From contig CAZOOZ010000001.1 in NCBI GenBank assembly GCA_964581565.1, forward strand, positions 454,138-518,137: 64,000 nucleotides of DNA, given 5' to 3'. Position numbers and translations under genes: made by a program. Positions within the stretch are counted from its first letter, which is position 1. Each line of letters opens with the position of its first letter. Of this stretch, positions 35,013 through 43,958 are shown piece by piece. Below the pieces are notes generated by a model that saw nothing but the letters and a program-made list of their open reading frames with translations, was not told the DNA's origin and made no database searches. Source of the stretch: UBA1433 sp964581565 (GTDB taxonomy: Bacteria > Bacillota > Clostridia > Eubacteriales > UBA1433).

Positions 35013-35184
35013 AATTAATCCTCCTAATCTATTATATTAAGATTATAGTAAATGTAAATATAGAAAGCAAAATGATATTAAAATATCAGATTAATAACAC
35101 TATAAAAGTAAGGGTCGTGATAAGGTTTGTCGCTTTCTTGCGATTATTAAAGAATCAAAAAAATAATAAAAATATTTGCAAACG

Positions 35185-35193
35185 TGCTATAAT
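35185..35193 (+). promoter_or_regulatory. Extended -10 promoter for MTH1187 pair
   Basis: TGCTATAAT, 70 bases upstream of the first MTH1187-family gene. Confidence 0.55.
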
Positions 35194-35262
35194 AAAAATA
35201 CTTGATTTATGCTGATTACAATAAAGTCGAAGAATTAATTTAAAATGGAAAGGAGTTTGATT

Positions 35263-35511
35263 ATGGCATTAGCAGATCTTACTATGACAGGGAGAAATAA
35301 ACAGGGAGGCACAAGCGTGAGCGCGTCGGTGGCTTTGATTCATAAAGTCTTGCGTGATTCAGGATTAAAACATACGCTTTATCCGATGAGCACGGTTGTC
35401 GAAGGTGAAGTTGAAGATATTTTTGCCGTTGTCAATAAAATGCGTGCTGCATTAGTTGATGCAGGCTATGATGAGATTAGCACGCAAATTCGCATCAGTG
35501 AAACGCTTTAA
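35263..35511 (+). CDS. MTH1187-family thiamine-binding-type protein, copy 1
   Basis: 82 residues of the DUF77/MTH1187 (YkoF-like) family: HKVLRDSGLKHTLYPMSTVVEGEVEDIFAVVNKMRAALVDAG. Members form dimers, and some bind thiamine or related pyrimidines. ATG 35263 with AAAGGAG is used. 29 bases before a paralogue. No TPP riboswitch signature was recognised upstream. Confidence 0.85.
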   Translation: MALADLTMTGRNKQGGTSVSASVALIHKVLRDSGLKHTLYPMSTVVEGEVEDIFAVVNKMRAALVDAGYDEISTQIRISETL

Positions 35512-35540
35512 AAATATGAAAAAAAGAGAGGATGATAAGT

Positions 35541-35840
35541 ATGGCTATAGTTGACATGTCGATTTCGGGATCGCGTAATGCAGAGGTGAAGGCTGCATCA
35601 AGTGAAATAGTTAAAAATAATGTGGAACAATCGGGATTTAAATATATTACGACTCCTATGAGCACTATCGTTGAAGGCGATTTAGACGAAATCATGAAAT
35701 TGGTAAGAAAGATACAGGAAGATATTGTCGCAGCGGGGTATGGACGAGTATACAGTGTTATCAGAATAGATGACAGACGGGATAAAAAAGGAAGTTTTGA
35801 ACAAAAATTAAACAGTGTCAATTCTAAACTTAATTCATAA
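35541..35840 (+). CDS. MTH1187-family thiamine-binding-type protein, copy 2
   Basis: 99 residues, a diverged paralogue of the preceding gene: VEQSGFKYITTPMSTIVEGDLDEIMKLVRKIQEDIVAAG, with a longer basic C-terminus (DDRRDKKGSFEQKLN). ATG 35541 follows AGAGAGGAT. The two may form a heteromer. Transcribed with copy 1 and ended by a strong terminator. Confidence 0.85.
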   Translation: MAIVDMSISGSRNAEVKAASSEIVKNNVEQSGFKYITTPMSTIVEGDLDEIMKLVRKIQEDIVAAGYGRVYSVIRIDDRRDKKGSFEQKLNSVNSKLNS

Positions 35841-35862
35841 ATATTTTTAAAAAAGAACTTTA

Positions 35863-35897
35863 AAAAAGTCTTAAACAATATTTGTTTGAGGCTTTTT
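35863..35897 (+). terminator. Terminator after MTH1187 pair
   Basis: AAAAAGTCTTAAACAA / TTGTTTGAGGCTTTTT stem, GU pairs allowed, ending in a T-run. Confidence 0.78.
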
Positions 35898-35955
35898 TTA
35901 TTTTACATAAAAAGTGCAAAAAAATACTAAAAAATGAAATAATATATTGCAGTAT

Positions 35956-35991
35956 GTGGAGAAAAGTGGTATCATTTGGAGTATAGTGGAG
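35956..35991 (+). promoter_or_regulatory. MraZ-box-like direct repeats upstream of mraZ
   Basis: Four G/TTGG repeats: GTGGAG (35956), GTGGTA (35966), TTGGAG (35976) and GTGGAG (35986), each exactly 10 bases apart. MraZ represses or activates dcw clusters by binding direct repeats of this kind at one-helical-turn spacing. The last copy overlaps the RBS region just before mraZ. Confidence 0.75.
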
Positions 35992-36005
35992 AGGAGGGCG
36001 CAAGA

Positions 36006-36434
36006 ATGTTTATCGGCGAATATATGCATTCGATTGATGACAAAGGAAGAATTATTATTCCTGTTAAGTTTCGTGCGCCCTTGGGAGACAATTTTATAGT
36101 AACGAAGGGTCTCGATGGCTGTTTATTTTTGTTTCCTTATGACGAATGGGAAAATTTTCAAAGCAAATTGAAATCACTTCAATTATCGAGCAAAAAAGCG
36201 CGTGCGGTAAGTAGAGCATTTTTTGGAAGTGCGTCTGAGTGTCAGCTTGATAAACAGGGAAGGATCATTTTGCCAAAGACGCTTAGAGAATATGCCAATT
36301 TGAAAAAGGATATATGTCTTGTAGGAGTATCTGAACGAATAGAAATTTGGGATGTGAAAATATGGCAAGACTATAATGATCCGGAACTGGGCTATTCTGT
36401 CCTTGAAGAAAACATTGAGGATATGGAGCTTTAA
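36006..36434 (+). CDS. mraZ: Transcriptional regulator MraZ
   Basis: 142 residues with two SpoVT-AbrB-like halves: MFIGEYMHSIDDKGRIIIPVKFR and GSASECQLDKQGRIILPKTLREYA. It binds the repeats upstream and controls the division/cell-wall cluster. ATG 36006 after GGAGAGGAGGG is chosen over an upstream ATG that would add ten residues across the operator. The stop overlaps the rsmH start (TAATG). Confidence 0.96.
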   Translation: MFIGEYMHSIDDKGRIIIPVKFRAPLGDNFIVTKGLDGCLFLFPYDEWENFQSKLKSLQLSSKKARAVSRAFFGSASECQLDKQGRIILPKTLREYANLKKDICLVGVSERIEIWDVKIWQDYNDPELGYSVLEENIEDMEL

Positions 36435-37378
36435 TGATGGATCAATATCATGTACCGGTTTTAAAAAATGAAGTTCTCCGCCTGCTGAGTATAAAATCCA
36501 ACGGCATCTATGCCGACTGCACAATGGGTTATGGTGGTCATGGACAAGCTATTTTAGAAAAATTAGATAAACAGGGTATCTATGTAGGTATTGATAAAGA
36601 TGAATATGCCATAAATAGAAGCAGCGAATGGATTCGACGATACGATGCCAATATATTTGTTATAAAAGATGATTATAAGAATTTTAAAAATATAGCAGAA
36701 CAAATAAATTTAAAAAAGTTTGATGGAATATTAATTGATATGGGGCTGTCTTCCGTACAAGTAGATGACAGTGATAGGGGATTTTCATATCACCAAGAAG
36801 GAAGACTTGATATGAGGATGGACAAGGATTGCATAGTGAGTGCGTGGGATATTGTCAATACATATGAAGAAAATGAAATTTCAAAAATAATTTTTATATA
36901 TGGTGAAGAAAGGCACGCGCGAATTATCGCCCATGCTATTTGCAAAGCCAGGCGAAGCAAGGCCATTGACAGTACGCTGCAATTAGCTGAAATTATCAAA
37001 GAGGCATACCCGCCTAAAGAACGGTATAAAGGTAAGCATCCTGCGCGAAAAACATTTCAGGCCATAAGAATAGCTGTAAACAATGAACTTGACGGACTGG
37101 ATAAGGCGATTGAAGAAATGACTGCTCTTTTGGCGAAGGACGGAGTTCTTGCGATTATAACATTCCATTCATTGGAAGACAGAATAGTAAAGGAAACATT
37201 TAATAAGCTTGCAAAAGGGTGCACATGTCCCAAAGATTTTCCTGTATGCGTTTGCGGGGCAAAACAAGATTTGAAAATTCTGACGCATAAACCGGTTATT
37301 CCGACTATACAAGAATGCAATTTAAACAAGCGCAGCAGAAGCGCCAAGCTTAGAGCATTAAAAAGGATTGGTTATTAG
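36434..37378 (+). CDS. rsmH: 16S rRNA (cytosine-1402-N4) methyltransferase
   Basis: 314 residues. Opening HVPVLKNEVL, SAM-binding YADCTMGYGGHGQAIL, DGILIDMGLSSVQVDD, and the C-terminal RSRSAKLRALKR. It methylates C1402 of 16S rRNA. Translationally coupled to mraZ by a one-base overlap. Confidence 0.97.
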   Translation: MMDQYHVPVLKNEVLRLLSIKSNGIYADCTMGYGGHGQAILEKLDKQGIYVGIDKDEYAINRSSEWIRRYDANIFVIKDDYKNFKNIAEQINLKKFDGILIDMGLSSVQVDDSDRGFSYHQEGRLDMRMDKDCIVSAWDIVNTYEENEISKIIFIYGEERHARIIAHAICKARRSKAIDSTLQLAEIIKEAYPPKERYKGKHPARKTFQAIRIAVNNELDGLDKAIEEMTALLAKDGVLAIITFHSLEDRIVKETFNKLAKGCTCPKDFPVCVCGAKQDLKILTHKPVIPTIQECNLNKRSRSAKLRALKRIGY

Positions 37379-37418
37379 CTGCAAAATAAAAGCATATACA
37401 TAAGAAAGGAACAAAAAA

Positions 37419-37880
37419 ATGGCGCAATACGTAAAGACAACTGCGGCTCCGCAAGTAAGGGCCGGTCAGACAAAAGGCGTAACCTTAAAGAAAGCTAGGA
37501 CAAAGAGACGAGTGAAATCAAGCGATCTGAAAATGGTTGTTATGATTTTGTTTGTCTTCTTAGTTTCTGTGGGATTTATCAATCAGTATTCTAAAATAAT
37601 TAACGTAAGCTCGCAGATCAATTCTTTGGAACAAGAAATTAAAGATACGGATATGCTTATTGATATATTAGAAGGAAAAGTAATCAATATGATCAATTGG
37701 GATGAAATAGAACAAACAGCAAAAGAAAAATTAGATATGGCAGAACCAAATAAAAATGATTATACTGTAATAGAATTAAAAGAATTGCCGCAGGATTATG
37801 AAAGTATTACTGCAAGTACCAACCAAGAGGAAGAAACCCAGAGTAAATTATCGATGTTAATAGATTATTTATCTAATTAA
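37419..37880 (+). CDS. ftsL: Cell division protein FtsL
   Basis: 153 residues with a basic cytoplasmic N-terminus (KKARTKRRVKSSD), one membrane segment (about residues 42-63, KMVVMILFVFLVSVGFINQY) and an extracytoplasmic coiled coil. This size, topology and position between rsmH and the penicillin-binding protein identify FtsL. It would form a complex with the FtsQ/DivIB encoded at 48.9 kb. Confidence 0.88.
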   Translation: MAQYVKTTAAPQVRAGQTKGVTLKKARTKRRVKSSDLKMVVMILFVFLVSVGFINQYSKIINVSSQINSLEQEIKDTDMLIDILEGKVINMINWDEIEQTAKEKLDMAEPNKNDYTVIELKELPQDYESITASTNQEEETQSKLSMLIDYLSN

Positions 37881-37902
37881 GGTGCAATGCCACGGAGGAT
37901 AA

Positions 37903-40080
37903 ATGAATTTTTTAAAAATAAGAAGCCGAAAAAGGCTTTTAGCTTTATATTTTATTTTAGCTGTAGTTAGTATTATATTCGCAGTACGATTATTTTTTTT
38001 GCAAGTTTTTCCTGATGAAAAAATCCTAGAAGGTCAAATCGATCAATTAATGGGGGAAATTCCGATCACAGCACCACGCGGTGAGATTTATGATAGAAAT
38101 ATGGTTCTTTTAGTCAAAGATGCCACAAGTTATCGCGTGTATGCGCGTCCGAATGATATTGAAGACTATGAGACAACGGCAAAAGTGTTGGCCGATACGC
38201 TTGAACTTGATTATGATAGTACTTTAAAAAAAATCTCGAATACTTCCGTCGGGATTGTTTTAATTAAAACAAAAGTAGATAATGATGTGGCTATTTCAAT
38301 TCGAGACCAATTAAAAAGTGGGATAACAATAGAAGAGGATCAAAAAAGATATTACACAAATGGGAATTTCTTATCTAATGTTTTGGGATTTACAGGCTAT
38401 GATCATCAGGGGTTATTTGGTATTGAAGCGGCTTTCGACGATGTGCTTAGCGGTGAGGATGGTGTGCTAGTTTATGAAAAAGATGCAAACGGGAATAAAA
38501 TCAATTCAGGCACTGAAATCCGTAAAGAAGCCGTTGCAGGCGACAGCGTTGTGCTTACTATTGACAGTATTATCCAGCACTATGTTGAAACAGAGATATC
38601 CAATGTTCTTAGTGAGACAAAAGCGAAAAAAGTTATTGCGATTGTTACAGATGTCACTACAGGAGAAGTGCTGGCAATGGCGACAAAACCGGATTATGAT
38701 CTGAATAATCCTACAGAAATAAGTGATCAATTCATCATCTCATATGGTGATGATTTGTATACAACGGATGAAAATGGGAAAAAGGTCAAAATGTCGGATT
38801 CTGAAATACAGATGGTGATGTGGTCGAATCCTGCTGTTAGTTTCAATTATGAACCAGGCTCTACTTTCAAATTAATTACAACGTCTGCTACGCTGGAAGA
38901 AGGTGTTATGAATATGAATACCAGTTTATATTGTCCCGGATATGTCATGGTGGACGGCGTGAAAATAAATTGCTATATTTATCCGAACGCACATGGCACA
39001 CAACCTCTTCATACTGCTGTGGCTAAATCATGTAATCCGTCATTAGTCAAAATGATCATGACACTCGGACGTGATAAATTTTATGAATATGTATATAATT
39101 TTGGATTTGGTGACACAACAGGCATAGCATTAACCGGTGAAGAAAGCGGTATCGTTCCGGTTAATGATGATAATATGACAAATGTAGATTTCGCAACCAA
39201 AAGCTTTGGGCAGGGCATAAGCGTAACTCCGATCCAACTTGTCATGGCGCTCAATACAACAACGAACGGAGGGTATCTATATAAGCCGCTGATAGCAAAG
39301 GAAATTATTGACACGGAAACCGGCGATGATATTTATGCATATAAATCAGAAGTGGTGCGTCAAGTGATTTCAGATGATACATCAGATAATATCTTAAGCA
39401 TTATGAAAGAAATGATTGATCTTTCTTCTTCTCTTACAAAATTAACGAAAGGCTATAAAATAGCAGGGAAAACAGGGACCGCTCAAAAAGCTGTAAATGG
39501 AAAATATGCTGCGGGGACTTATGTTGCATCTTTTTATGGAGTGGTGCCATATGATGATCCGAAAATTTCTGTCTTGGTATTGGTAGATGAGCCTGAAGGC
39601 GCCGTATATGGAAGCCAGGTCGCCGCTCCTCCGGGCATAGAAATATTGAAAAAAGTTATGAATTATTATGATTATATTTATACTGACAAAGATACAACAG
39701 AAAGTAAGATCATTCCTGATTTCCGAGGAGAAAATATAGAGGACGCAATCGAAGTACTTAAGACACTCGGCGTAAAATACACATTAAAGGGTGACAGTAA
39801 AGGGATTGTTACAAGTCAGGATCCGGTAAATATTGAATACAAAAAGGCAAGCAGTGTTAACGTTACTTTAACTGTAAGTGAAACAACATCAAGTGAAGGG
39901 AAAATAAAAGTGCCCGATTTGAAAAATATGAGTGTACAAAAAGCGAACGATATTTTATCTGATCTAGGATTGAAAATAAATATCGAGGGTGGTGGAATTG
40001 TGCAGTCGCAATCGCCGAAAGCTGGGACAAGCGTTGAGTCCGGCAGCGTAGTAAAAGTGGTTTGTGAATACATCGATTGA
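37903..40080 (+). CDS. Penicillin-binding protein 2B/SpoVD-type transpeptidase with PASTA domains
   Basis: 725 residues. N-terminal membrane anchor (residues 12-32), PBP dimer domain, then the transpeptidase domain with the acylation motif STFK (in EPGSTFKLIT), SCN (AKSCNPSLV) and KTG (AGKTGTAQ). Two PASTA domains follow (about 605-665 and 670-725: DFRGENIEDAIEVLKTLG, DLKNMSVQKANDILSDLG). It cross-links septal peptidoglycan. Only one such gene is here, so it could be the division enzyme (PBP2B) or a spore-type (SpoVD) enzyme; its dcw position favours division. Confidence 0.94.
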   Translation: MNFLKIRSRKRLLALYFILAVVSIIFAVRLFFLQVFPDEKILEGQIDQLMGEIPITAPRGEIYDRNMVLLVKDATSYRVYARPNDIEDYETTAKVLADTLELDYDSTLKKISNTSVGIVLIKTKVDNDVAISIRDQLKSGITIEEDQKRYYTNGNFLSNVLGFTGYDHQGLFGIEAAFDDVLSGEDGVLVYEKDANGNKINSGTEIRKEAVAGDSVVLTIDSIIQHYVETEISNVLSETKAKKVIAIVTDVTTGEVLAMATKPDYDLNNPTEISDQFIISYGDDLYTTDENGKKVKMSDSEIQMVMWSNPAVSFNYEPGSTFKLITTSATLEEGVMNMNTSLYCPGYVMVDGVKINCYIYPNAHGTQPLHTAVAKSCNPSLVKMIMTLGRDKFYEYVYNFGFGDTTGIALTGEESGIVPVNDDNMTNVDFATKSFGQGISVTPIQLVMALNTTTNGGYLYKPLIAKEIIDTETGDDIYAYKSEVVRQVISDDTSDNILSIMKEMIDLSSSLTKLTKGYKIAGKTGTAQKAVNGKYAAGTYVASFYGVVPYDDPKISVLVLVDEPEGAVYGSQVAAPPGIEILKKVMNYYDYIYTDKDTTESKIIPDFRGENIEDAIEVLKTLGVKYTLKGDSKGIVTSQDPVNIEYKKASSVNVTLTVSETTSSEGKIKVPDLKNMSVQKANDILSDLGLKINIEGGGIVQSQSPKAGTSVESGSVVKVVCEYID

Positions 40081-40145
40081 TTTAACATATTGATTTTATC
40101 TGCATACACTGACAGAGAATAGTTTACAAATAAAGAGGTGTGTGG

Positions 40146-41645
40146 ATGAGATTAGAAAACATTCTTCTAGGGTTGAAACCTAAAAAAGTGATCGGAACCG
40201 TTGATGTAGATATAAAAGGTATTTGTATTAACAGTAAACAGTGTAAAAAGGACTTTTTATTTGTAGCGATTAAAGGATATGATAAAGATGGTCATGCGTA
40301 TATAAACGAGGCCGTAAAAAACGGAGCATGTGCAATATTAGGTGAAGATACCAGTGGGATACCGGATGACATCACGTATATATGCTTGGAAGATACTCGC
40401 AAAGATTTGGCGAGAATAGCAAGCAATTTCTATCAAACGGAAGAGACTCTAGAAAAATTATTTATAGCGTGTATAACAGGCACTAACGGCAAAAGCAGTA
40501 CGGCAAGTATTCTAAGTTATTTATTAAATAGCAAGTTAAAATGTTCTATGTCAACGAGCACGGGTATGTATATAGGCGGAGAAAAAATAAACAATAATGT
40601 TAATACAACACCCGATGCATTACAAATACATGAATTCATAAAAAAGTCATCTGAAGAAGATTGTAAAGCAATTATCCTTGAAACTTCAGCTCAAGCATCT
40701 ACTTTACACAGAATTGATAATTTGCATTTTAAATACGGCATTTTTACAAACTTATCACCGGAACACTTAGATTTTTATAATAATATGGAGGAATATTATT
40801 ACGCAAAAAAATCAATCTTAGAAAGATGTGATACATGTATTGTTAATTCGGACGATGTTTATGGCAGAAGGCTGATTAAGCATTTAAAAGAAAAAAATAG
40901 AAATATAATTACGTATGCCATTTATAATCATGCAGATTACGAAATAAATATCAATTATGAAGACAGTTCATCAATTGAATATGAAATTGTATATTTGAAG
41001 AATAAATATAATTTTAGAATTAATATTCCCTCAGAAGCTTGGGTATACAATAGCGCCGCCGCCGTTATTTTAGCACATCAGCAAGGCTATAATATAGTTC
41101 AAATGGCAAACTTAATTCAATATGCTATGCTGCCCAATGGCAGAATGGAAAAAATCGCGAATGATTATGATTTAAATATAATAATTGATTATGCGCACAC
41201 ACTGAAAGCCTATAGAACAGTTTTGCGAAATGTGAAAAAAAATAGCATCGGCAGAGTCATATCTGTATTCGGATGCGGCGGAGAGAGAGATAAAACAAAT
41301 CGGCCGAATATTGGCAAGTGTGTGTCGGAATTATCGGATATTTGTATTATTACTGATGATAACCCGAGAAGAGAAAATTCGTTATCTATAATTGGTGATA
41401 TAATTAGTGGAATTGATAATAGAAATTATGCTATAATACAAAATCGAAAAGAAGCTATTAACTTTGCTCTAAACATTGCGGATGAAAATGATACGATTAT
41501 AATTTTAGGTAAAGGACACGAAAAATATCAGATTATAAACGATGAATACATTCCGTTTGATGAAAAAAATATTATTAACGAAATATTAGCACTACGAGGT
41601 AAAAATGGAATTAATAACATTAAAAAACCTGATAAAAGCAGTTGA
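40146..41645 (+). CDS. murE: UDP-MurNAc-tripeptide synthetase (DAP-type)
   Basis: About 499 residues of a Mur ligase. ATP-binding TGTNGKSSTASIL, and the substrate-selecting motif DNPR (DDNPRREN), which binds meso-diaminopimelate; lysine enzymes have a different motif. So the wall is probably DAP type. ATG 40146 has GAGGTG at 40135-40140; the GTG at 40140 overlaps it. Overlaps the start of murF by 41 bases. Confidence 0.95.
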   Translation: MRLENILLGLKPKKVIGTVDVDIKGICINSKQCKKDFLFVAIKGYDKDGHAYINEAVKNGACAILGEDTSGIPDDITYICLEDTRKDLARIASNFYQTEETLEKLFIACITGTNGKSSTASILSYLLNSKLKCSMSTSTGMYIGGEKINNNVNTTPDALQIHEFIKKSSEEDCKAIILETSAQASTLHRIDNLHFKYGIFTNLSPEHLDFYNNMEEYYYAKKSILERCDTCIVNSDDVYGRRLIKHLKEKNRNIITYAIYNHADYEININYEDSSSIEYEIVYLKNKYNFRINIPSEAWVYNSAAAVILAHQQGYNIVQMANLIQYAMLPNGRMEKIANDYDLNIIIDYAHTLKAYRTVLRNVKKNSIGRVISVFGCGGERDKTNRPNIGKCVSELSDICIITDDNPRRENSLSIIGDIISGIDNRNYAIIQNRKEAINFALNIADENDTIIILGKGHEKYQIINDEYIPFDEKNIINEILALRGKNGINNIKKPDKSS

Positions 41646-42963
41646 TGGTATTATGCTTCAAGGCAATGAAGATACCGAAATATCGAATGTAATTATAGAT
41701 AGCAGACAAAATGGTAACCAAGCTGTTTTTTTTGCAATAAAAGGTGATAACACAGACGGACATCATTACATAGATCAAGCGATTAAGAATAATGTAAGGG
41801 CGATTGTGGTACATAGAGATATAGAAATAGAGAATACAGATATTGCCATTATCAAAGTTATAGACACAAAAGATGCGCTGCTTGATTTGGCAGGGTATTA
41901 TAAGAGTTTGTTTTCTATTCCGTTGATTGCAGTTACAGGTAGCTGCGGGAAAACAACAACAAAAGATATTATCGCATCTGTTTTGAGCGAAAAATACACT
42001 ACATTAAAAACAAAGGGAAATCTAAACAATCAAACAGGCATGCCTCTGAGCATTTTCGAACTGAATAAAAATCATGAAATGGCAGTCATAGAAATGGGGA
42101 TGAGCAATGCAGGGGAAATCTATAACATGGTAAAGCGCATCAGTCCCACTGTTGCCGTCATAACAAATATCGGTTATTCGCATATTGAATATTTAAAAAC
42201 AAGAGAAAATATTTTGAATGCAAAATTAGAAATTCTTTCTTTTTTCAATCATGAAAATACAGCTATTATGAATGCTGATGATGATTATTTAAAAGATGTC
42301 GATTCAAGTCGTTTTAAAATTTATAAAATTGGGATTCAAAACGGTGATATTAAAGCTACAGATATTGTTGAAGAAAATCATAAAATTAATTTTAAGGTAA
42401 ATAATGAAAACTATACTTTCCCGTTGATCGGGCAGCATAATATATATAACTGCTTATATGCTATAACAATAGCGAAGTTATTTAATCTAAGCCATGAAGA
42501 GATTCAAAGAGGATTCAACCATTTTATGCCAAGCAAAAACAGAATGGATATCATAAAGCATAACGAAATAACGATTATCAACGATGCGTATAATTCAAAT
42601 CCTCATGCGGCAAAAGCGGCATTGGATGTCCTTGATAAGATGCAAAGCAGCGGAAGGAAGATAGCAGTTCTTGCGGATATGCTGGAACTAGGGGCGTATT
42701 CTCAAATGCTGCATGAAGAATTAGGTAAATATACAGCTGTGTGCGGCGTAGATGTACTGGTGACGATAGGCAAGCAAGCTGAGTATATAGCAAAAAAAGC
42801 AGTGGAGTCAGGCGTAAAAGGCACGGTTCATTTTGATAATAATATGGATGCGACCGATTATTTGAAATCGATACTTAAAAGCGGAGATTTAATTTTATTC
42901 AAGGGATCACGCGGTATGAAGCTGGAATCTATTATAGATATCTTGACTTTACGGGAGAACTAA
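41605..42963 (+). CDS. murF: UDP-MurNAc-tripeptide:D-Ala-D-Ala ligase
   Basis: 452 residues. Mur ligase with ATP-binding TGSCGKTTTKDII, EMGMSNAGEIYNM, and NDAYNSNPHAAKAALD. It adds the D-Ala-D-Ala dipeptide. The start lies inside the end of murE, with CGAGGT upstream, so translation is coupled. Confidence 0.96.
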   Translation: MELITLKNLIKAVDGIMLQGNEDTEISNVIIDSRQNGNQAVFFAIKGDNTDGHHYIDQAIKNNVRAIVVHRDIEIENTDIAIIKVIDTKDALLDLAGYYKSLFSIPLIAVTGSCGKTTTKDIIASVLSEKYTTLKTKGNLNNQTGMPLSIFELNKNHEMAVIEMGMSNAGEIYNMVKRISPTVAVITNIGYSHIEYLKTRENILNAKLEILSFFNHENTAIMNADDDYLKDVDSSRFKIYKIGIQNGDIKATDIVEENHKINFKVNNENYTFPLIGQHNIYNCLYAITIAKLFNLSHEEIQRGFNHFMPSKNRMDIIKHNEITIINDAYNSNPHAAKAALDVLDKMQSSGRKIAVLADMLELGAYSQMLHEELGKYTAVCGVDVLVTIGKQAEYIAKKAVESGVKGTVHFDNNMDATDYLKSILKSGDLILFKGSRGMKLESIIDILTLREN

Positions 42964-42964
42964 A

Positions 42965-43945
42965 ATGAGAGTAGCAATAATTTCGACAATATTATCATTT
43001 ATAACCGTATGCTTTATTTCGGTTTGGCTGATACCTTTTTTAAGAAGAATAAAATTTGGACAAAGTATTTTGGAAATAGGCCCAAAATGGCATTCAAGTA
43101 AAGCTGGAACGCCTACGATGGGCGGTATTGCAATCATAGGTGGTATTATCTTTACATTGATTATTTGCACTTTGTTTTTCAAAATAAATACTGCCGTGTT
43201 TGGTGTGCTCTTTTTATTTTTTGCATTAATCGGGTTTGTAGATGATTATATTAAAGTAGTGAAAAAAAGAAATTTAGGATTAAATCAAAAACAAAAATTG
43301 ATCCTTCAATTGATTGGAGCGATTATCTTAGTCGTTTATGCAGGCAATCATCCCGATGTCGGCACTTATTTATATATTCCTTTTTATAATGATATAATCA
43401 ACTTTGGCTGGTTCTACTATCCATTTACTATTTTTGCAATTCTTGCGGTTGTCAACGCAGTCAATTTTACAGATGGATTAGATGGACTGGCTTCCAGTGT
43501 AAGCGCTGTTGTTTTTGCTTTCTTCACGGTAGCGGCGCTTTCTTTCGGCTACATACAAACTGCCGTTTTTGCATCGGCTGCACTTGGCGCTTGTCTTGGA
43601 TTTTTAGTTTTTAATCATTATCCGGCGAAAGTTTTTATGGGAGATACAGGTTCAATGGCTCTGGGAGGTGCGGTTATTTTAATTGCCGTAATGACAAAAC
43701 TGCAGATTTATATTTTTTTAGTGGGAATTATATATGTCATTGAAGCTTTGTCTGTAGTATTGCAAATCAGTTATTTTAAATACACTCGTATTAAAAAAGG
43801 AAGTGGTAGGAGAATATTTAAGATGGCACCCATTCATCATCATTTTGAATTAAGCGGAATGAGTGAGAAAAAAATTGTCGTCGTATTTACATTAGTTACG
43901 TTTATTACAAGCATGTTTGCATTATTTACACTGCCAATTTTATGA
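42965..43945 (+). CDS. mraY: Phospho-N-acetylmuramoyl-pentapeptide transferase
   Basis: 326 residues, about ten membrane segments. Conserved KWHSSKAGTPTMGGI, FVDDYIKV, NFTDGLDGLAS, NHYPAKVFMGDTGSMALGG and the APIHHHFE histidine motif. It makes lipid I in the inner membrane. Starts 1 base after murF stop. Confidence 0.97.
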   Translation: MRVAIISTILSFITVCFISVWLIPFLRRIKFGQSILEIGPKWHSSKAGTPTMGGIAIIGGIIFTLIICTLFFKINTAVFGVLFLFFALIGFVDDYIKVVKKRNLGLNQKQKLILQLIGAIILVVYAGNHPDVGTYLYIPFYNDIINFGWFYYPFTIFAILAVVNAVNFTDGLDGLASSVSAVVFAFFTVAALSFGYIQTAVFASAALGACLGFLVFNHYPAKVFMGDTGSMALGGAVILIAVMTKLQIYIFLVGIIYVIEALSVVLQISYFKYTRIKKGSGRRIFKMAPIHHHFELSGMSEKKIVVVFTLVTFITSMFALFTLPIL

Positions 43946-43958
43946 GGAGCTTTAGAAT

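Noticed and set aside
35013..35262. TPP riboswitch upstream of the MTH1187 pair
   Set aside because: I looked for the CTGAGA and GAACCTGAT-type cores and did not see them.
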